The notes under the pieces: model-generated | The model's input: only the letters and a program-made list of their open reading frames with translations | Told to the model about the DNA's origin: nothing | Databases searched by the model: none | Program-made: the position numbers and the translations under genes | NCBI GenBank assembly: GCA_933228675.1 | Contig: OW121741.1 | Span: 121,048,418 to 121,112,417, forward strand | DNA: 64,000 nt | Origin: Stomorhina lunata | Taxonomy: Eukaryota; Arthropoda; Insecta; Diptera; Rhiniidae | Direction: 5' to 3' | Shown here: positions 1-10,942 of the stretch, piece after piece | Position numbering within the stretch: the first letter of the stretch is position 1 | Layout: every line of letters starts with the position of its first letter

Positions 1-470
1 TTTTTTCTATAGAAAATTTTGATATAAAAATTTTGTCTATAGAAAAATTTTGATATTAAAATTTTTTCTATAGAAAAATTTTGATATTAAAATTTTTTCT
101 ATAAAAAAATTTTGATATTAAAATTTTTTTTTATAGAAAAATTTTGATATTAAAATTTTTTCTATAGAAAAATTTTGATATTAAAATTTTTTCTATAGAA
201 AAATTTTGATATTAAAATTTTTTCTATAGAAAAATTTTGATATTAAAATTTTTTCTATAGAAAAATTTTTATATTAACATTTTGTTTATAGAAAAATTTT
301 GATATTAAAATTTTTTCTATAGAAAAATTTTAATATTAAAATTTTTTCTATAGAAAAATTTTGTTATTAAAATTTTTGTATAGAACAATTTTGATATTAA
401 AATTTTTTCTATAGAAAAATATTGATATCAAAATTTTTTTCTGTAGATCAATTTTGATATTAAAATTAAA
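1..470. repeat. 31-bp AT-rich tandem array, intron 6 (part 1)
   Basis: At least 15 head-to-tail units, spaced 31 bp on clean stretches (CTATAG at 162, 193 and 224). Each unit is the palindromic core TTTTCTATAGAAAA plus the linker TTTTGATATTAAAA. It lies inside intron 6 of the receptor gene and continues off the left edge. Confidence 0.9.
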
Positions 471-645
471 AAAATAACAAATGCTTGTTTGAAGGAAGAT
501 AAAAACTGAAAATTGTTTGTGTTTTGTTCAGTCGATGATCTACGCTTTTACTTATGGTTTATGAACATAATTCTAAAACATTTTGTTTGTAAAATAAGTA
601 ATAATGCAAGGTTTTCGATTTGTTTAAATTGGGGATAATCCTCCT

Positions 646-757
646 GAAGAGGGAGAATTTTGATTTCTCCGCAAACAATTTTTGGCTTTTTATCAATAAA
701 TTTGTCTGTTACATTAATAAATAAATGTAACAGATTTGGGATCAAATGCAAATAGTC
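646..757 (-). repeat. Dispersed module A, copy 1, between two arrays
   Basis: This non-tandem sequence is the reverse complement of 55371-55475, with minor differences. It holds a stem-loop with 11-bp perfect arms (TCTGTTACATT at 705-715, AATGTAACAGA at 724-734) and an 8-base loop. Bases 471-645 next to it are ordinary AT-rich sequence not found in the other copy. Its sides are tandem arrays (1-470 and 765 on). The class of element is unknown. Confidence 0.75.
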
Positions 758-764
758 ATTCTTT

Positions 765-2440
765 TTGTATTTTAAAATTTTTTCTATAGAATAATTTTGA
801 TATTAAAATTTTTTTCTGTAGAAAAATTTTGATATAAAAATGTTTTCTTTAGACAAATTTTAATATAAAATTTCTTCTATAGAAAAATTTTGTTATTAAA
901 ATTTTTTCTATAGAAAAATTTTGATATTAACATTTTCTCTATAAAAAAATTTTGATATTAAAATTCTTTCTATAGAAAAATTGTTTCTGTAGAAAAATTT
1001 TGATAATAAAATTTTTGCTATAGAAAATTTTGATATTAAAATTTTTTCTATAGAATAATTTCATATTAATTTTTTTCTATAGAAAAATTTTGATATAAAA
1101 GTTTTGTCTATAGAAAGATTTTGATATTGAAGTTTTTTCTATAGAAAAATTTTTATTTTAAATTTTTTTTTGTAGAAAAATTTTGATATTAAAATTTTTT
1201 CTAAAGAAAAATTTTGATTTTTAAATTTTTCTATAGAAAAATTTTGATATTAAAATTATTTCTATAGAAAAATTTTAATATTATATTTTTTTCTATAGAA
1301 AATTTTGATACTAAAATTTTTTCTATAGAAAAATTTTGATATTAAAATTTTTTCTAAAGAAAAATTTTGATTTTAAAATTTTTCTATAGAAAAATTTTGA
1401 TATAAAAATTTTTTCTACAGAAAAATGTTGATATTAAAATTGTGATACTAAAATTTTTACTATAGAAAAATTTTGATACTAAAATTTTTTCTATAGAAAA
1501 ATTTTGATACTAAACTTTTTTCTATAGTAAAATTTTGATATTAAAATGTTTTCTATAGAAAAATTTTGATATTAAAATTTTTTCTATAGAAAAATTTTGA
1601 TATTAAAATATTTTCTAGAGAAAAATTTTGACATTAAAATTTTTTCTAGAGAAAAATTTTGATGTTAAAATTTTTTCTAGAAAAAATTTGAATGTTAAAA
1701 TTTTTTCTAGAAAAAAATTTTGATATTAAAATTTTTTCTATAGACAAATTTTGGTTTTAAGAATTTTTCTATAGACAAATTTTGATATTAATTTTTTTTT
1801 ATAGAAAAATTTTGATATACATTTTTTTCCCATAGAAAAATATTTGTATTAAAATTTTTTTATAGAAAAATTTATCAGAGAACTTTCTAAAGAAAAATTT
1901 TGTATCAGAAAATTTTCTATAAAAATATTTTATATCAGAAAATTTTCGAAGAAAAAAATTTATATCAAAAAATTTTCTATAGAAAAATTTTATATCAGAA
2001 AAATTTCTAAAGAAAAATATCATATTACACATTTGCTTTAAAAAAATTGTATATTTGAAAATTTATTATGACTTTAATTTTATAACATATATCACAAAAT
2101 TTTTTCTAGAAAAATTTTCTAAAGAAAATATTTATAACAGAACATTTTCTATAAAAAATATTTACATATATCAAAATATTATCTGTAGAAAAATTTTATA
2201 TGAGAAAATTTTTATAAAAAAATTTTATATTAGAAAATTTTCTACAAAAAAAAAAAAAAAATTATATTAGAAAATTTTCTACAAAAAAAAAATTATATTA
2301 GAAAATTTTCTATAGAAAAATATTAAATCAGAAAATTTTATTTAGAAATGTGTCTATGGAAAAATTCTATTTGAAAAAATTTTTTATGGAAAGATTTTAT
2401 ATTAGAAAATTGGTCAGCTAGGACCTTTTTTTTTATATAT
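765..2440. repeat. 31-bp AT-rich tandem array, intron 6 (part 2)
   Basis: The same CTATAG-core/GATATTAAAA unit as at 1-470, more degenerate. From about 1850 the linker drifts to TATATCAGAAAA, and near 2240 poly-A runs interrupt it. Open frames here (for example 1799-2032 minus, 2055-2270 plus) are artefacts of the repeat. Bases 2441-3011 are non-repetitive AT-rich intron with an A-run at 2584-2604. Confidence 0.88.
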
Positions 2441-3011
2441 TGTCACTGAACAATTTCCTATTAATTCGAATAAATAACAAATAGAGTTGCACTGGCAATC
2501 TCTATATAATTTCCGTTAGATTAAGATTTGATTACTTATTGTTATTTTCTTAACAGAAAGATTCAATAATAAAATACAGGCTTAAAAAAAAAAAAAAAAA
2601 AAAACGAAAATTGTCTATAAAAATTTTTGATAAAAAATTTCTTATTAGGAAAATTGTATATCTTGAAATGATCTATAAAGAGCTTATTTAAAACTTTTTT
2701 ATAAAAACTATTTTATAAAAAATTTATTCTTTTTAAAAGTAGTATATCAAAAATTTTCTACTCGGTCTCTTATGAAAAAATAAAATCTCAGAATAAATTT
2801 GTGTAACAAAATATAAAACCATTCAATTTAATTCTATTACAAAAATGTTCATTTCTTTTAATGCATTTGTTTTAAATTTTAAAAGGGTTTCCTCATTTTC
2901 TACTAATTAGTATTTAAAATAAATTTATTTTATACCACAGAAAAAAAAACTGCCAACCAATTAAAACCGGAAAAGGAAAGCAAAGAAACCTTAAAAGCGA
3001 AAAAAACTTAC

Positions 3012-3150
3012 CGTGCAAACAGTGGCAAAAGAATCCTCAGCTGAAGGCAAAGTGGAATAATCCAAACCCAAAAGTATAACGGCAGTATAGACGAAGATAC
3101 AACCCACAGCAGTGATGTTACTTAATTTTGGACTTGACAATTTAATGGCT
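3012..3150 (-). CDS. GABA-B-R3: GABA-B-R3 coding exon 6: intracellular loop 1, TM2
   Basis: Encodes the last base of codon 843 through residue 889. The acceptor TTTTTATTAG precedes AGCC (3150). KAIKLSSPKLSNITAVGCIF is the family-wide block at the TM1/TM2 turn (compare IKMSSPYMNNLIILG in human R2). TM2 is about residues 854-874, followed by the extracellular loop GLDYSTLPSAEDSFATVCT, whose Cys should pair with the second extracellular loop. The donor ACG|GTAAGTTTT is at 3011. Intron 6 continues to the left edge of the window and is mostly a 31-bp tandem array. Confidence 0.95.
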
Positions 3151-3456
3151 CTAATAAAAAAAATAGAGATAAAAGAAAAGAAAAAGGATAAAAGCAAAAG
3201 AAACAAATGGAAACTGTGGTAAATATTAAAGTCAAATAAACGAACAAGAAAATTTAAAGCACGAAGAGCTATTAAAATAATTTCTAAAGAAAAAAGAAAA
3301 AAAATTTCTCAGTTTTGGCCAATTTATAAAAACTTTAGAAACGTTTATTTTAAAAACTTCCAGCACGTTTTAAAGACAATTTAGGAAATAATACATGTTT
3401 ATGTTCTTTTTAGTGTGTTTTTTTTAATAATGTCTCCTCTTATATTTTTTACTTAC
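3151..3456 (-). other. Intron 5 of GABA-B-R3
   Basis: A 306-bp AT-rich intron with donor GTAAGT and acceptor TTATTAG. Nothing else is recognisable in it. Confidence 0.9.
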
Positions 3457-3758
3457 TTCAATTTTCTAAAATGCAGGTTAAATGCCAGAAAGGCCAATGC
3501 CATCGCTATACCAACGGACGCCAGTGTGGCTATTGTATAAAATGCCAAAGGTGCTATTGTCGCAACACGTACTTTAAAAACCCTTTTAGCTATTGGCACC
3601 TGACCGCCATGCCATTTAACATTTTTACAATGAGGACACTGGAAGTCTAATGCATTGGCAGCTGGATAATATAAGGCAATTGGCTCCAGTTGGCCACTTT
3701 GTATTTGATAGAAGGCAGTGGTACCAATGCGATCTGGACCACTAAAGGAAACAGGACC
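3457..3758 (-). CDS. GABA-B-R3: GABA-B-R3 coding exon 5: end of ectodomain, CXXC linker and TM1
   Basis: Encodes residues 743-842 plus two bases of codon 843. The acceptor TTATCTTGTAG precedes GGT (3758), and GPVSFSGPDRIGTTAFYQIQ joins FLGVS to restore the conserved FLGVSGPVSF block. The exon runs through LYYPAANALDF, a CPHC pair at residues 783-786 in the juxtamembrane linker, and then TM1 at about 808-835 (APLAFYTIATLASVGIAMAL). The first intracellular loop begins LHFRKLK. GABA-B receptors lack the full cysteine-rich domain of mGluRs, and only this short linker is seen here. The donor is TTGAA|GTAAGTA at 3456; an overlapping GTAA four bases further in is possible but would introduce a stop codon. 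Confidence 0.95.
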
Positions 3759-3865
3759 CTACAAGATAAATAAGGTAAAATATGGGTAAAATGCTGCAAT
3801 CATAAACATTGTCTAATTAAATATTATTTGGCTATAGACTGGTGCTACAAAGTTTGTCATAGCCT

Positions 3866-6252
3866 TTCCATAGTCTGGTCATAGTCTGGTCATAGTCTGG
3901 TCATAGTCTGGTCATAGTCTGGTCATAGTCTGGTCATAGTCTGGTCAGAGTCTTGTTATAGTCTGGCCATAGTCTAGTCATAATCTGGCCATAGTCTGGT
4001 CATAGTCTGGTAATTTTCTGGTCATAGTCTGGTCATAGTCTGGTCATAATCTGGTCATAGTCTGGTCATAGTCTTGTAATTGTCTGGTCATAGTCTGGTC
4101 ATAGTGTGGTCTTAGTCTGGTATAGTCTGATCATAGTCTGGTCATAGTATGGTCATAGACTGGTCATAGTCTGGTCATAGTCTGGTTATAATCTAGTCAT
4201 AGCCTAGGCATAGTATGATCATAGTCTGGCCATAGTCTGGTTATGGTCTGGTCATAGTATGGTCATAGTCTGGTCATAGTCTGGTCATAGTCTAGTCATA
4301 GTGTAGGCATAGTATGATCATAGTCTGGTCATAGTCTGATCATAGGCTGGTCATTGTCTCATCATAGGCTGATCATAGTCTGGTCATAGTCTGTTCATAG
4401 TCTGGTCATAGTCTGGTCATAGTCTGGTCATAGTCTGGTCATAGTCTGGTTATAATCTAGTCATAGCCTAGGCATAGTATGATCATAGTCTGGTCGTAGT
4501 CTGGTCATAGTCTGGTCATAGTCTGGTCATAGTCTGGTTATAATCTAGTCATATTCTAGGCATAGTATGATCATAGTCTGGCCATAGTATGATCATAGTC
4601 TGGCCATAGTCTGGTTATGGTCTGGTCATAGTATGGTCATAGTCTGGTCATAGTCTGGTCATAGTCTGGTCATAGTCTGGTCATAGTCTAGTCATAGTGT
4701 AGGCATAGTATGATCATAGTCTGGTCATAGTCTGATCATAGGCTGGTCATAGTCTGGTCATAGTTTGTTCATAGTCTGGTCATAGTCTGGTCATAGTCTG
4801 GTCATAGTCTGGTCATAGTCTGGTCATAGTCTGGTCATAGTCTGGTCATAGTCTGGTCATAGTCTGGTTATAATCTAGTCATAGCCTAGGCATAGTATTA
4901 TCATAGTCTGGTCGTAGTCTGGTATAGTCTGATCATAGTCTGGTCATAGTATGGTCATAGACTGGTCATAGTCTGGTCATAGTCTGGTTATAATCTAGTC
5001 ATAGCCTAGGCATAGTATGATCATAGTCTGGTCATAGTCTGGTTATGGTCTGGTCATAGTCTGATCATAGGCTGGTCATAGTCTCGTCATAGGCTGGTCA
5101 TAGTCTGGTCATAGTTTGGTCATAGTCTGGTCATAGTCTGGTCATAGTCTGGTCATAGTCTGGTCATTGTCTGGTTATATTCTGCTCATAGTCTGGTCAA
5201 GGTCTGGTCATAGTCTGGTTATAGTCTGGTTATTGTCTGGTTATTGTCTGGTTATAGTCTGGTCATTGTCTGGTCATAGTATGGTCACAGTCTGTTCATA
5301 GTCAGGCCATAGTATGGTTATAATCTGATCATAGTCTGGTCATAGTCTGACCATAGTCTAGTCATAGTCTGGTCATAGTCTTGTCATAGTCTGGTCATAG
5401 TCTGGTCATAGTCTGGTCATAGTCTGGTCATAGTCTGGTCATAGTCTGGTCATAGTCTGGTCATAGTCTGGTCATAGTCTGGTCATAGTCTGGTCATAGT
5501 CTGGTCATAGTCTGGTCATAGTCTGGTCATAGTCTGGTCATAGTTTGGTCATAGTCTGGTCATAGTCTTGTCATAGTCTGGTCATAGTCTGATGATAGTC
5601 TGGTCATAGTCTGACCATAGTCTGTTTATAATCTGGTCATAGTCTGGTCATTATCTGATCATAGTCTGACGGTAGTCTGGTCATAGTCTGGTCATTATCT
5701 GATCATAGTCTGACGATAGTCTGGTCATAGTCTGGTCATGGTATGGTCGTAGTTTGGTCATAGTCTGGTCATAGTCTGATCATAGTCTGGTCATAGTCTG
5801 GTCATTGTCTGGTCATAGTCTGATGATAGTCTGGTCATAGTCTGACCATAGTCTGTTTATAATCTGGTCATAGTCTGGTCATAGTCTGGTCATTGTCTGA
5901 TCATAGTCTGACGATATTATGATCATAGTCTGGTCATAGCCCAATCTTAGTCTAGTCATTGTCTGGTCATAGTCTAGTCATAGTGTGGTCATGGTCTGGT
6001 CATAGTCTCGTTATAGTCTACTAAAGTCTGGTCATTGTCTGGCCATAGTCTGGTCATAGTCTGGCCATAGTCTGGTTATAGTCTTCTCATAGTCTGATTA
6101 TTGTCTGGTCATAGTCTAGTCGTAGTCTGGTAATAGTATAGTCATAGCCTTGTCATAATATGGATATAGACCTGCCATAGTCTGGTCAAAGTCTTGTCAT
6201 AGTTTGGTCATAGTCTGGTTATAGTTTAGTCATAGGGTGCTCATACTCTGGT
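3866..6252. repeat. 11-bp minisatellite in intron 4 (CATAGTCTGGT)n
   Basis: About 2.4 kb of an 11-bp unit, roughly 215 copies, occupying nearly all of the 2,636-bp intron 4. In the transcript sense it reads ACCAGACTATG. Much of it is exact (for example 5398-5540). It also carries a recurring variant cassette, TATAATCTAGTCATAG followed by CCTAGGCATAGTATGATC, near 4187, 4447, 4535, 4868 and 4988, which shows higher-order amplification. It is less AT-rich than every other array except the intron 1 minisatellite. Confidence 0.97.
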
Positions 6253-6394
6253 CGAAGTTCTATATCAAAATAAATATGCCGACCACTGTAGTTTGGTTCA
6301 ACAGAGTTTATTCATATGTTTTTTTACTTTAAGATTTAAATTTTAAAAATCAATTTTTCTGCTTCAATTTTGTATAATTATTTCCTTCACTCAC

Positions 6395-6880
6395 CGATAC
6401 TCCCAAAAAATCCAATTTACCCATTTGCTGCAAAAACTCACTGGCCATGTCACTACGTGTATAATCGAATCGATCTAATTTTGATTGCTGCATTTCGATA
6501 TCCTTGCGCCAGCGTTCTTCGGCGCCACGCAATGACAACGCAATAGCCCAAACGGCATCATAGGTTTGAGGAGCATAACGGGATACCACGGGTGCTGTTA
6601 TACTAGAGTCCATATTGTCTGAAGTGCTTTCCATTGCAGCTGTAAAGGCAGAAGTAGCCATTTCATTAATGCTCTTTTTACTTCTACCGGTAGCTCGTGT
6701 TTTTAAACTTTCTGTGGTTTGATGGTTTGTTTTACCCATTTTACTGTGGCTTGTGCTGCTTTCTCTCGTTGTTGCACGAATGGATTTATGCTGATATTTG
6801 TGGAAATTATCTGGATTGTTAAAATTCTGTTGAAATTTTTCCGATTGTTTGTTTAATTGCATATAAAACATGTCATTATT
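6395..6880 (-). CDS. GABA-B-R3: GABA-B-R3 coding exon 4: low-complexity insert and end of lobe 2
   Basis: Encodes residues 581-742. The acceptor is TTCAACAG before AATAATGAC (6880). The first residues NNDMFYMQL continue the end of exon 3 and match the start of the insert in Drosophila R3. Residues about 585-680 are a Ser/Thr/Lys/Gln-rich, apparently disordered insert inside the ligand-binding domain; it is characteristic of R3 and diverges quickly between flies. Conserved receptor resumes at RYAPQTYDAVWAIALSLRGA (about 681 on), the helix found as YDAIW in R1. It continues through KLDRFDYTRSDMASEFLQQM to FLGVS. The donor TCG|GTGAGT at 6394 is in phase 0. The downstream intron is the one filled by the large 11-bp minisatellite. 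Confidence 0.93.
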
Positions 6881-7128
6881 CTGTTGAATGAAATGAAAAC
6901 GGAAATAATTTGTTTAATTAAATGGATGAATGGTTGGGGGCATACAGGATGATGGTAATTTATTATGCTAATAAATAACTTTTTCATTTCGATTGTCTTA
7001 TTTAATACAGTTTTCTTTAATTAAGGGTAAATAAAAATTTGATGGAAAATCGAAAAACAAATTAAAAACTTTTGCTATGATTTTTGTTTTGGCATTACAT
7101 AAAATTGTAAATGATTTATTTGACTTAC
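6881..7128 (-). other. Intron 3 of GABA-B-R3
   Basis: A 248-bp non-repetitive AT-rich intron, donor GTAAGT, acceptor TTCAACAG. No further feature. Confidence 0.9.
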
Positions 7129-7389
7129 CAAACCACTTAAGCTCATATTATTGCCAACAATACTATTATGACTGGAAACAATAATTAAATTTTCCACTGC
7201 TATCTGCAGCTCTGACTGGGAGCAATATGCGCCAGTACCCGACAGGTCTTGCCACCAGGGAGCACCCATGCTCTCGTGCAAAATCCAGGCGTAATCGGCA
7301 CCAAACATTCGTAATCTGTAGGCCTCACACAAGATTAAAGGAGCCAAAGTGGGAGAAAAACTACCAATTATAATACGTGTATCACTTTC
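7129..7389 (-). CDS. GABA-B-R3: GABA-B-R3 coding exon 3: lobe 2 of the ligand-binding domain
   Basis: Encodes residues 494-580. The acceptor TTTTTAAG precedes GAA (7389), giving ESDTRIIIGSFSPTLAP and then LCEAYRLRMFGADYAWILHE, the lobe 2 block shared by GABA-B receptors (compare F/Y-W-I in R2). SMGAPWW follows, with the Trp pair typical of this position, then a cysteine-bearing loop (AYCSQSEL) and IAVENLIIVSSHNSIVGNN. The donor TTG|GTAAGTCA at 7128 is a textbook site; reading past it yields intron-coded residues and a stop at 7075. The loop around DLSGTGAYC is about three residues longer than I recall for Drosophila, a plausible species difference. Confidence 0.95.
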
Positions 7390-7457
7390 CTTAAAAACAA
7401 TAAGATTTTTTAATTAAATATAAATTTCCACTATAAAAACGAAATTTATTAACCTAC
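7390..7457 (-). other. Intron 2 of GABA-B-R3
   Basis: A 68-bp intron, the usual short size class in flies, donor GTAGGT, acceptor TTTTTAAG. It is the only intron seen that has escaped expansion apart from introns 3 and 5. Confidence 0.92.
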
Positions 7458-7877
7458 ACGTAGCAAAAGCAGTTGCTCCTTATAGTCTGTGGCTCCAAAG
7501 GTTATGGTGGCAGCACATGAAATATTGGCAGCCTCTAGCTCAGTAACCAAGTCATTAACCGCTAATGAATATATTTCCTCGTTTTGAGAAAATGTTGTAA
7601 CCGTATCCCAGGCAAAACGTCGTATAAATGCTATTCTGGCTGGATTATGCGAAGAGTCAGGAGCTACTGTTCTATAGAAGTAGGGAAACTCTTGACGATC
7701 ACTTAGGGCGGGAGAGGTAGAACCAAATGAAACTTGTACTATATTCCAATAAGGCACCACTTTTGCCAAACTTTCGGTAACTTCGGAGCAGGCAGAGCCC
7801 AACAGCATGACCATGCGAGTAGAGGGTTGGGTGTAAATGGCATGAAAGAAACGATCCACTCCAACGCCAGGATCGCA
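7458..7877 (-). CDS. GABA-B-R3: GABA-B-R3 coding exon 2: lobe 1/2 of the ligand-binding domain
   Basis: Encodes residues 354-493 in phase 0. The acceptor is TTTCATTTTAG before TGC (7877), and the first residues CDPGVGVDRFF continue the NDTQ end of exon 1. It contains GSACSEVTESLAKVVPYWN and VQVSFGSTSPALSDRQEFPY. These correspond to the stretch of vertebrate GABA-B R1 that carries the orthosteric serine (SYGSSSPALS), here SFGSTSPALS. It then holds FRT-like YFYRT, a conserved HNPAR, and the crossing strand into lobe 2 with a potential N-glycosylation site (NIS). The donor after CGT is GTAGGT at 7457. The exon ends LLLLR, as in the Drosophila protein. The neighbouring intron is only 68 bp. There is no frame damage. 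Confidence 0.95.
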
Positions 7878-7935
7878 CTAAAATGAAACCAAGAGAAAAC
7901 TTATATAGGATATTTTATTTTTTTCTAATTTCGAC

Positions 7936-8804
7936 TCTAGTTCAGTTCTAGTTCAGTTCTAGTTCAGTTCTAGTTCAGTTCTAGTTCAGTTCTAGTTCAG
8001 TTCTAGTTCAGTTCTAGTTCAGTTCTAGTTCAGTTCTAGTTCAGTTCTAGTTCAGTTCTAGTTCAGTTCTAGTTCAGTTCTAGTTCAGTTCTAGTTCAGT
8101 TCTAGTTCAGTTCTAGTTCAGTTCTAGTTCAGTTCTAGTTCAGTTCTAGTTCAGTTCTAGTTCAGTTCTAGTTCAGTTCTAGTTCAGTTCTAGTTCAGTT
8201 CTAGTTCAGTTCTAGTTCAGTTCTAGTTCAGTTCTAGTTCAGTTCTAGTTCAGTTCTAGTTCAGTTCTAGTTCAGTTCTAGTTCAGTTCTAGTTCAGTTC
8301 TAGTTCAGTTCTAGTTCAGTTCTAGTTCAGTTCTAGTTCAGTTCTAGTTCAGTTCTAGTTCAGTTCTAGTTCAGTTCTAGTTCAGTTCTAGTTCAGTTCT
8401 AGTTCAGTTCTAGTTCAGTTCTAGTTCAGTTCTAGTTCAGTTCTAGTTCAGTTCTAGTTCAGTTCTAGTTCAGTTCTAGTTCAGTTCTAGTTCAGTTCTA
8501 GTTCAGTTCTAGTTCAGTTCTAGTTCAGTTCTAGTTCAGTTCTAGTTCAGTTCTAGTTCAGTTCTAGTTCAGTTCTAGTTCAGTTCTAGTTCAGTTCTAG
8601 TTCAGTTCTAGTTCAGTTCTAGTTCAGTTCTAGTTCAGTTCTAGTTCAGTTCTAGTTCAGTTCTAGTTCAGTTCTAGTTCAGTTCTAGTTCAGTTCTAGT
8701 TCAGTTCTAGTTCAGTTCTAGTTCAGTTCTAGTTCAGTTCTAGTTCAGTTCTAGTTCAGTTCTAGTTCAGTTCTAGTTCAGTTCTAGTTCAGTTCATTTC
8801 TAGG
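7936..8804. repeat. 11-bp perfect minisatellite in intron 1 (CTAGTTCAGTT)n
   Basis: About 78 essentially identical copies of an 11-bp unit, with a diverged unit only at the right border (CAGTTCATTTCTAGG). It sits at the 3' end of intron 1 in the transcript, starting 58 bp upstream of the exon 2 acceptor, and reads AACTGAACTAG in the sense direction. The near-total lack of variants implies recent expansion or strong homogenisation, in contrast to the degenerate intron 4 array. Confidence 0.98.
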
Positions 8805-10007
8805 TATTTTTTTTTTATTAAATTCTCAAACACTTAATTGAGCTAAAACTTAAGGTAAGATCTTAAAGGTTAGCAATTATCTTGTTAAAATTAACTTTCG
8901 TATAAATTATATTAGATTTATTTACTCATATAAATTTTAGATATGAATGACTGCCCTTCTTACAACTGACTTTATCTTATAGTCGGATGTGTAAGTATAT
9001 CAAATTACATCTTAAATATATTAAGTCTTTTCAAATAATATACCTCATCAAATTCCCAAATGTTTCTATGTTTAATAATTACCTTAATTTAATCCTTAAC
9101 ACATACCCTAAAAGGAACCTAACACATTCTTGCTTGTGAGTGTAAATGTTAAATGTTTGCACAATTATTTGGGTTTATATGTATATTCATGTGAGCAGGA
9201 ATATATTTTCGGCAACCAAAGATTCTTGGCTTCATATGATTTCTCATCATGTACTCACCTCTTTTTGGCAACTAATTAAGTTACTGCTATAAATTTCTCT
9301 ACCTCGGCTCATACATAGTATAATTTTAAGAGTGTTTGTGTGAATGTCTTTATGCATTTGTGTGTGAAAGCTTTAGCTGTTCGTGCCAATAAACAAAAAC
9401 AAAAAAACAGATTTTCATAAATATTTAATTATAGTCAAACAACAAATATTTAAACGATAAAAGTACGCACCTTTTGCCCACAGACGACATACTTGTATAT
9501 TTTCATTTATTTTATGTTGAGTTTAAGCGGAAATTGTCATAACGGAATGTCGTTTTATACTTATACAAACACAAGCTTAAATTTTAAACGTATCGTAGAA
9601 TTAAAATTTGTGTACTAACAGAGAGAAAATAAACATTTAGGACTTTCATCTATGTATAAAAGGCCGGTTCAAAAACAGAAAAGCTGTTAACTGCCTTAAA
9701 TAGAATTACTTATTTTTGGTTAGATACATATCAGGCATAATATTTTGTTTTGAGTGTTGGTAAATCACTAAAATACTTGAAATTCGGTACTTATATCTTA
9801 GAAGAACCTTCAAGTAGGCAACATTATCTAAAAAAATTGTGTGAAAGACAACTTATGACAATAAAATATACACTGAAAATGTAATTCGACCTCTTCCTTT
9901 AAAGAAAAAGACAATTCGATTTCTGAAATGGGTGAGACGTATAAAATAAAAATATTGTCTTTCTTTTTTTCAAATCTCAACTCAAAGAGACTTAGTTTTA
10001 TGCTACT
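8805..10007. other. Non-repetitive intron 1 sequence
   Basis: AT-rich sequence with no gene, tandem array or recognisable element. The short open frame on the minus strand at 9828-10022 has no recognisable content. Confidence 0.7.
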
Positions 10008-10942
10008 GCCAAATCGCCGCATTCGATATTGATCGAAAACTCAGACTTTTAGGTATATTTTGTGTAACATACCTTAGGGATTTTCAAAATAATTTGTTTT
10101 GAAAAAGTTTAATAAAATTTGATATTTAAACATACTCGTTTGTTTCACCCTGTAACTTAGACAAATACCAACCGATGATGTTGAAAGAATATGCTTAAAT
10201 ATATATAGTTCTTAAAAATACACTTTAGATGCATGTGTGTATTTTATAGAACATTTTCACACAATATTTTTGTTCGGGAATTGTCCGACTTATGTATTTA
10301 TTTTAAAGGTATTATTGATAGCCAATACATCGAGACTTCATGTTTAAAAATCCGTTAGAAATTGACTGATTTATACAAATTTTGAAAAATAAAAGATTTT
10401 TTTTAATTTGTTTTTCTTTTGACTTGAATAAATCGGCCAATTTCTAACAGACTTTAAAACATTAACTCTCGTTTTAATGGCAATAAATTATATTTTTTAA
10501 ATAAGGTCATAATTAAGACGGTTCCTATACATAATATTGTATAACAGCGCCCCGAAAATAAAAAATTAGGGAAAAACCGGAAATACATTTGGTGTAAAAA
10601 TACATGAACCTAAAGTATATTTTAAAGAACTATATATCGTAAAAAGGGCTAAGTTTTTTCTTATAATATCTGCCAAAACAATTAAAATCGGTTGATATTT
10701 GTATAAGTTACAGGGTGATAAGTGCGTACGGGTATAAAAAACCGTTTTTTTACCCTAAGCTCAAGATTTTGGGGGAGTTTTGAAAATTCCAAAAACAAAG
10801 TGTGGTTATACTTGACAGTATCCACCAGAAAAATGATATGACATTCCAGAAACTTTTACTTAATTTTATTTGTCGCAGTGTGTTATCCTTGAATTGTGCT
10901 ACACTATATTTCGACTGATATCGAATCCAACGATTTGGCCCC
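10008..10942. mobile_element. Foldback-like element with long imperfect inverted arms
   Basis: About 935 bp with nested inverted repeats: the ends (GCCAAATCGCCGCATTCGAT at 10008, inverse ending TTGGCCCC at 10942), then 10145-10175 against 10687-10718 (core ACCCTGTAACTT), 10201-10230 against 10610-10638, and 10352-10373 against 10429-10450. The arms drift out of register, as expected if the right arm gained sequence. It has no coding capacity. The same termini are found on the 287-bp element at 28199-28485, and parts recur at 34440-34560 and 63835-63930, so this is a family. It lies in intron 1 of the receptor gene. Confidence 0.8.
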
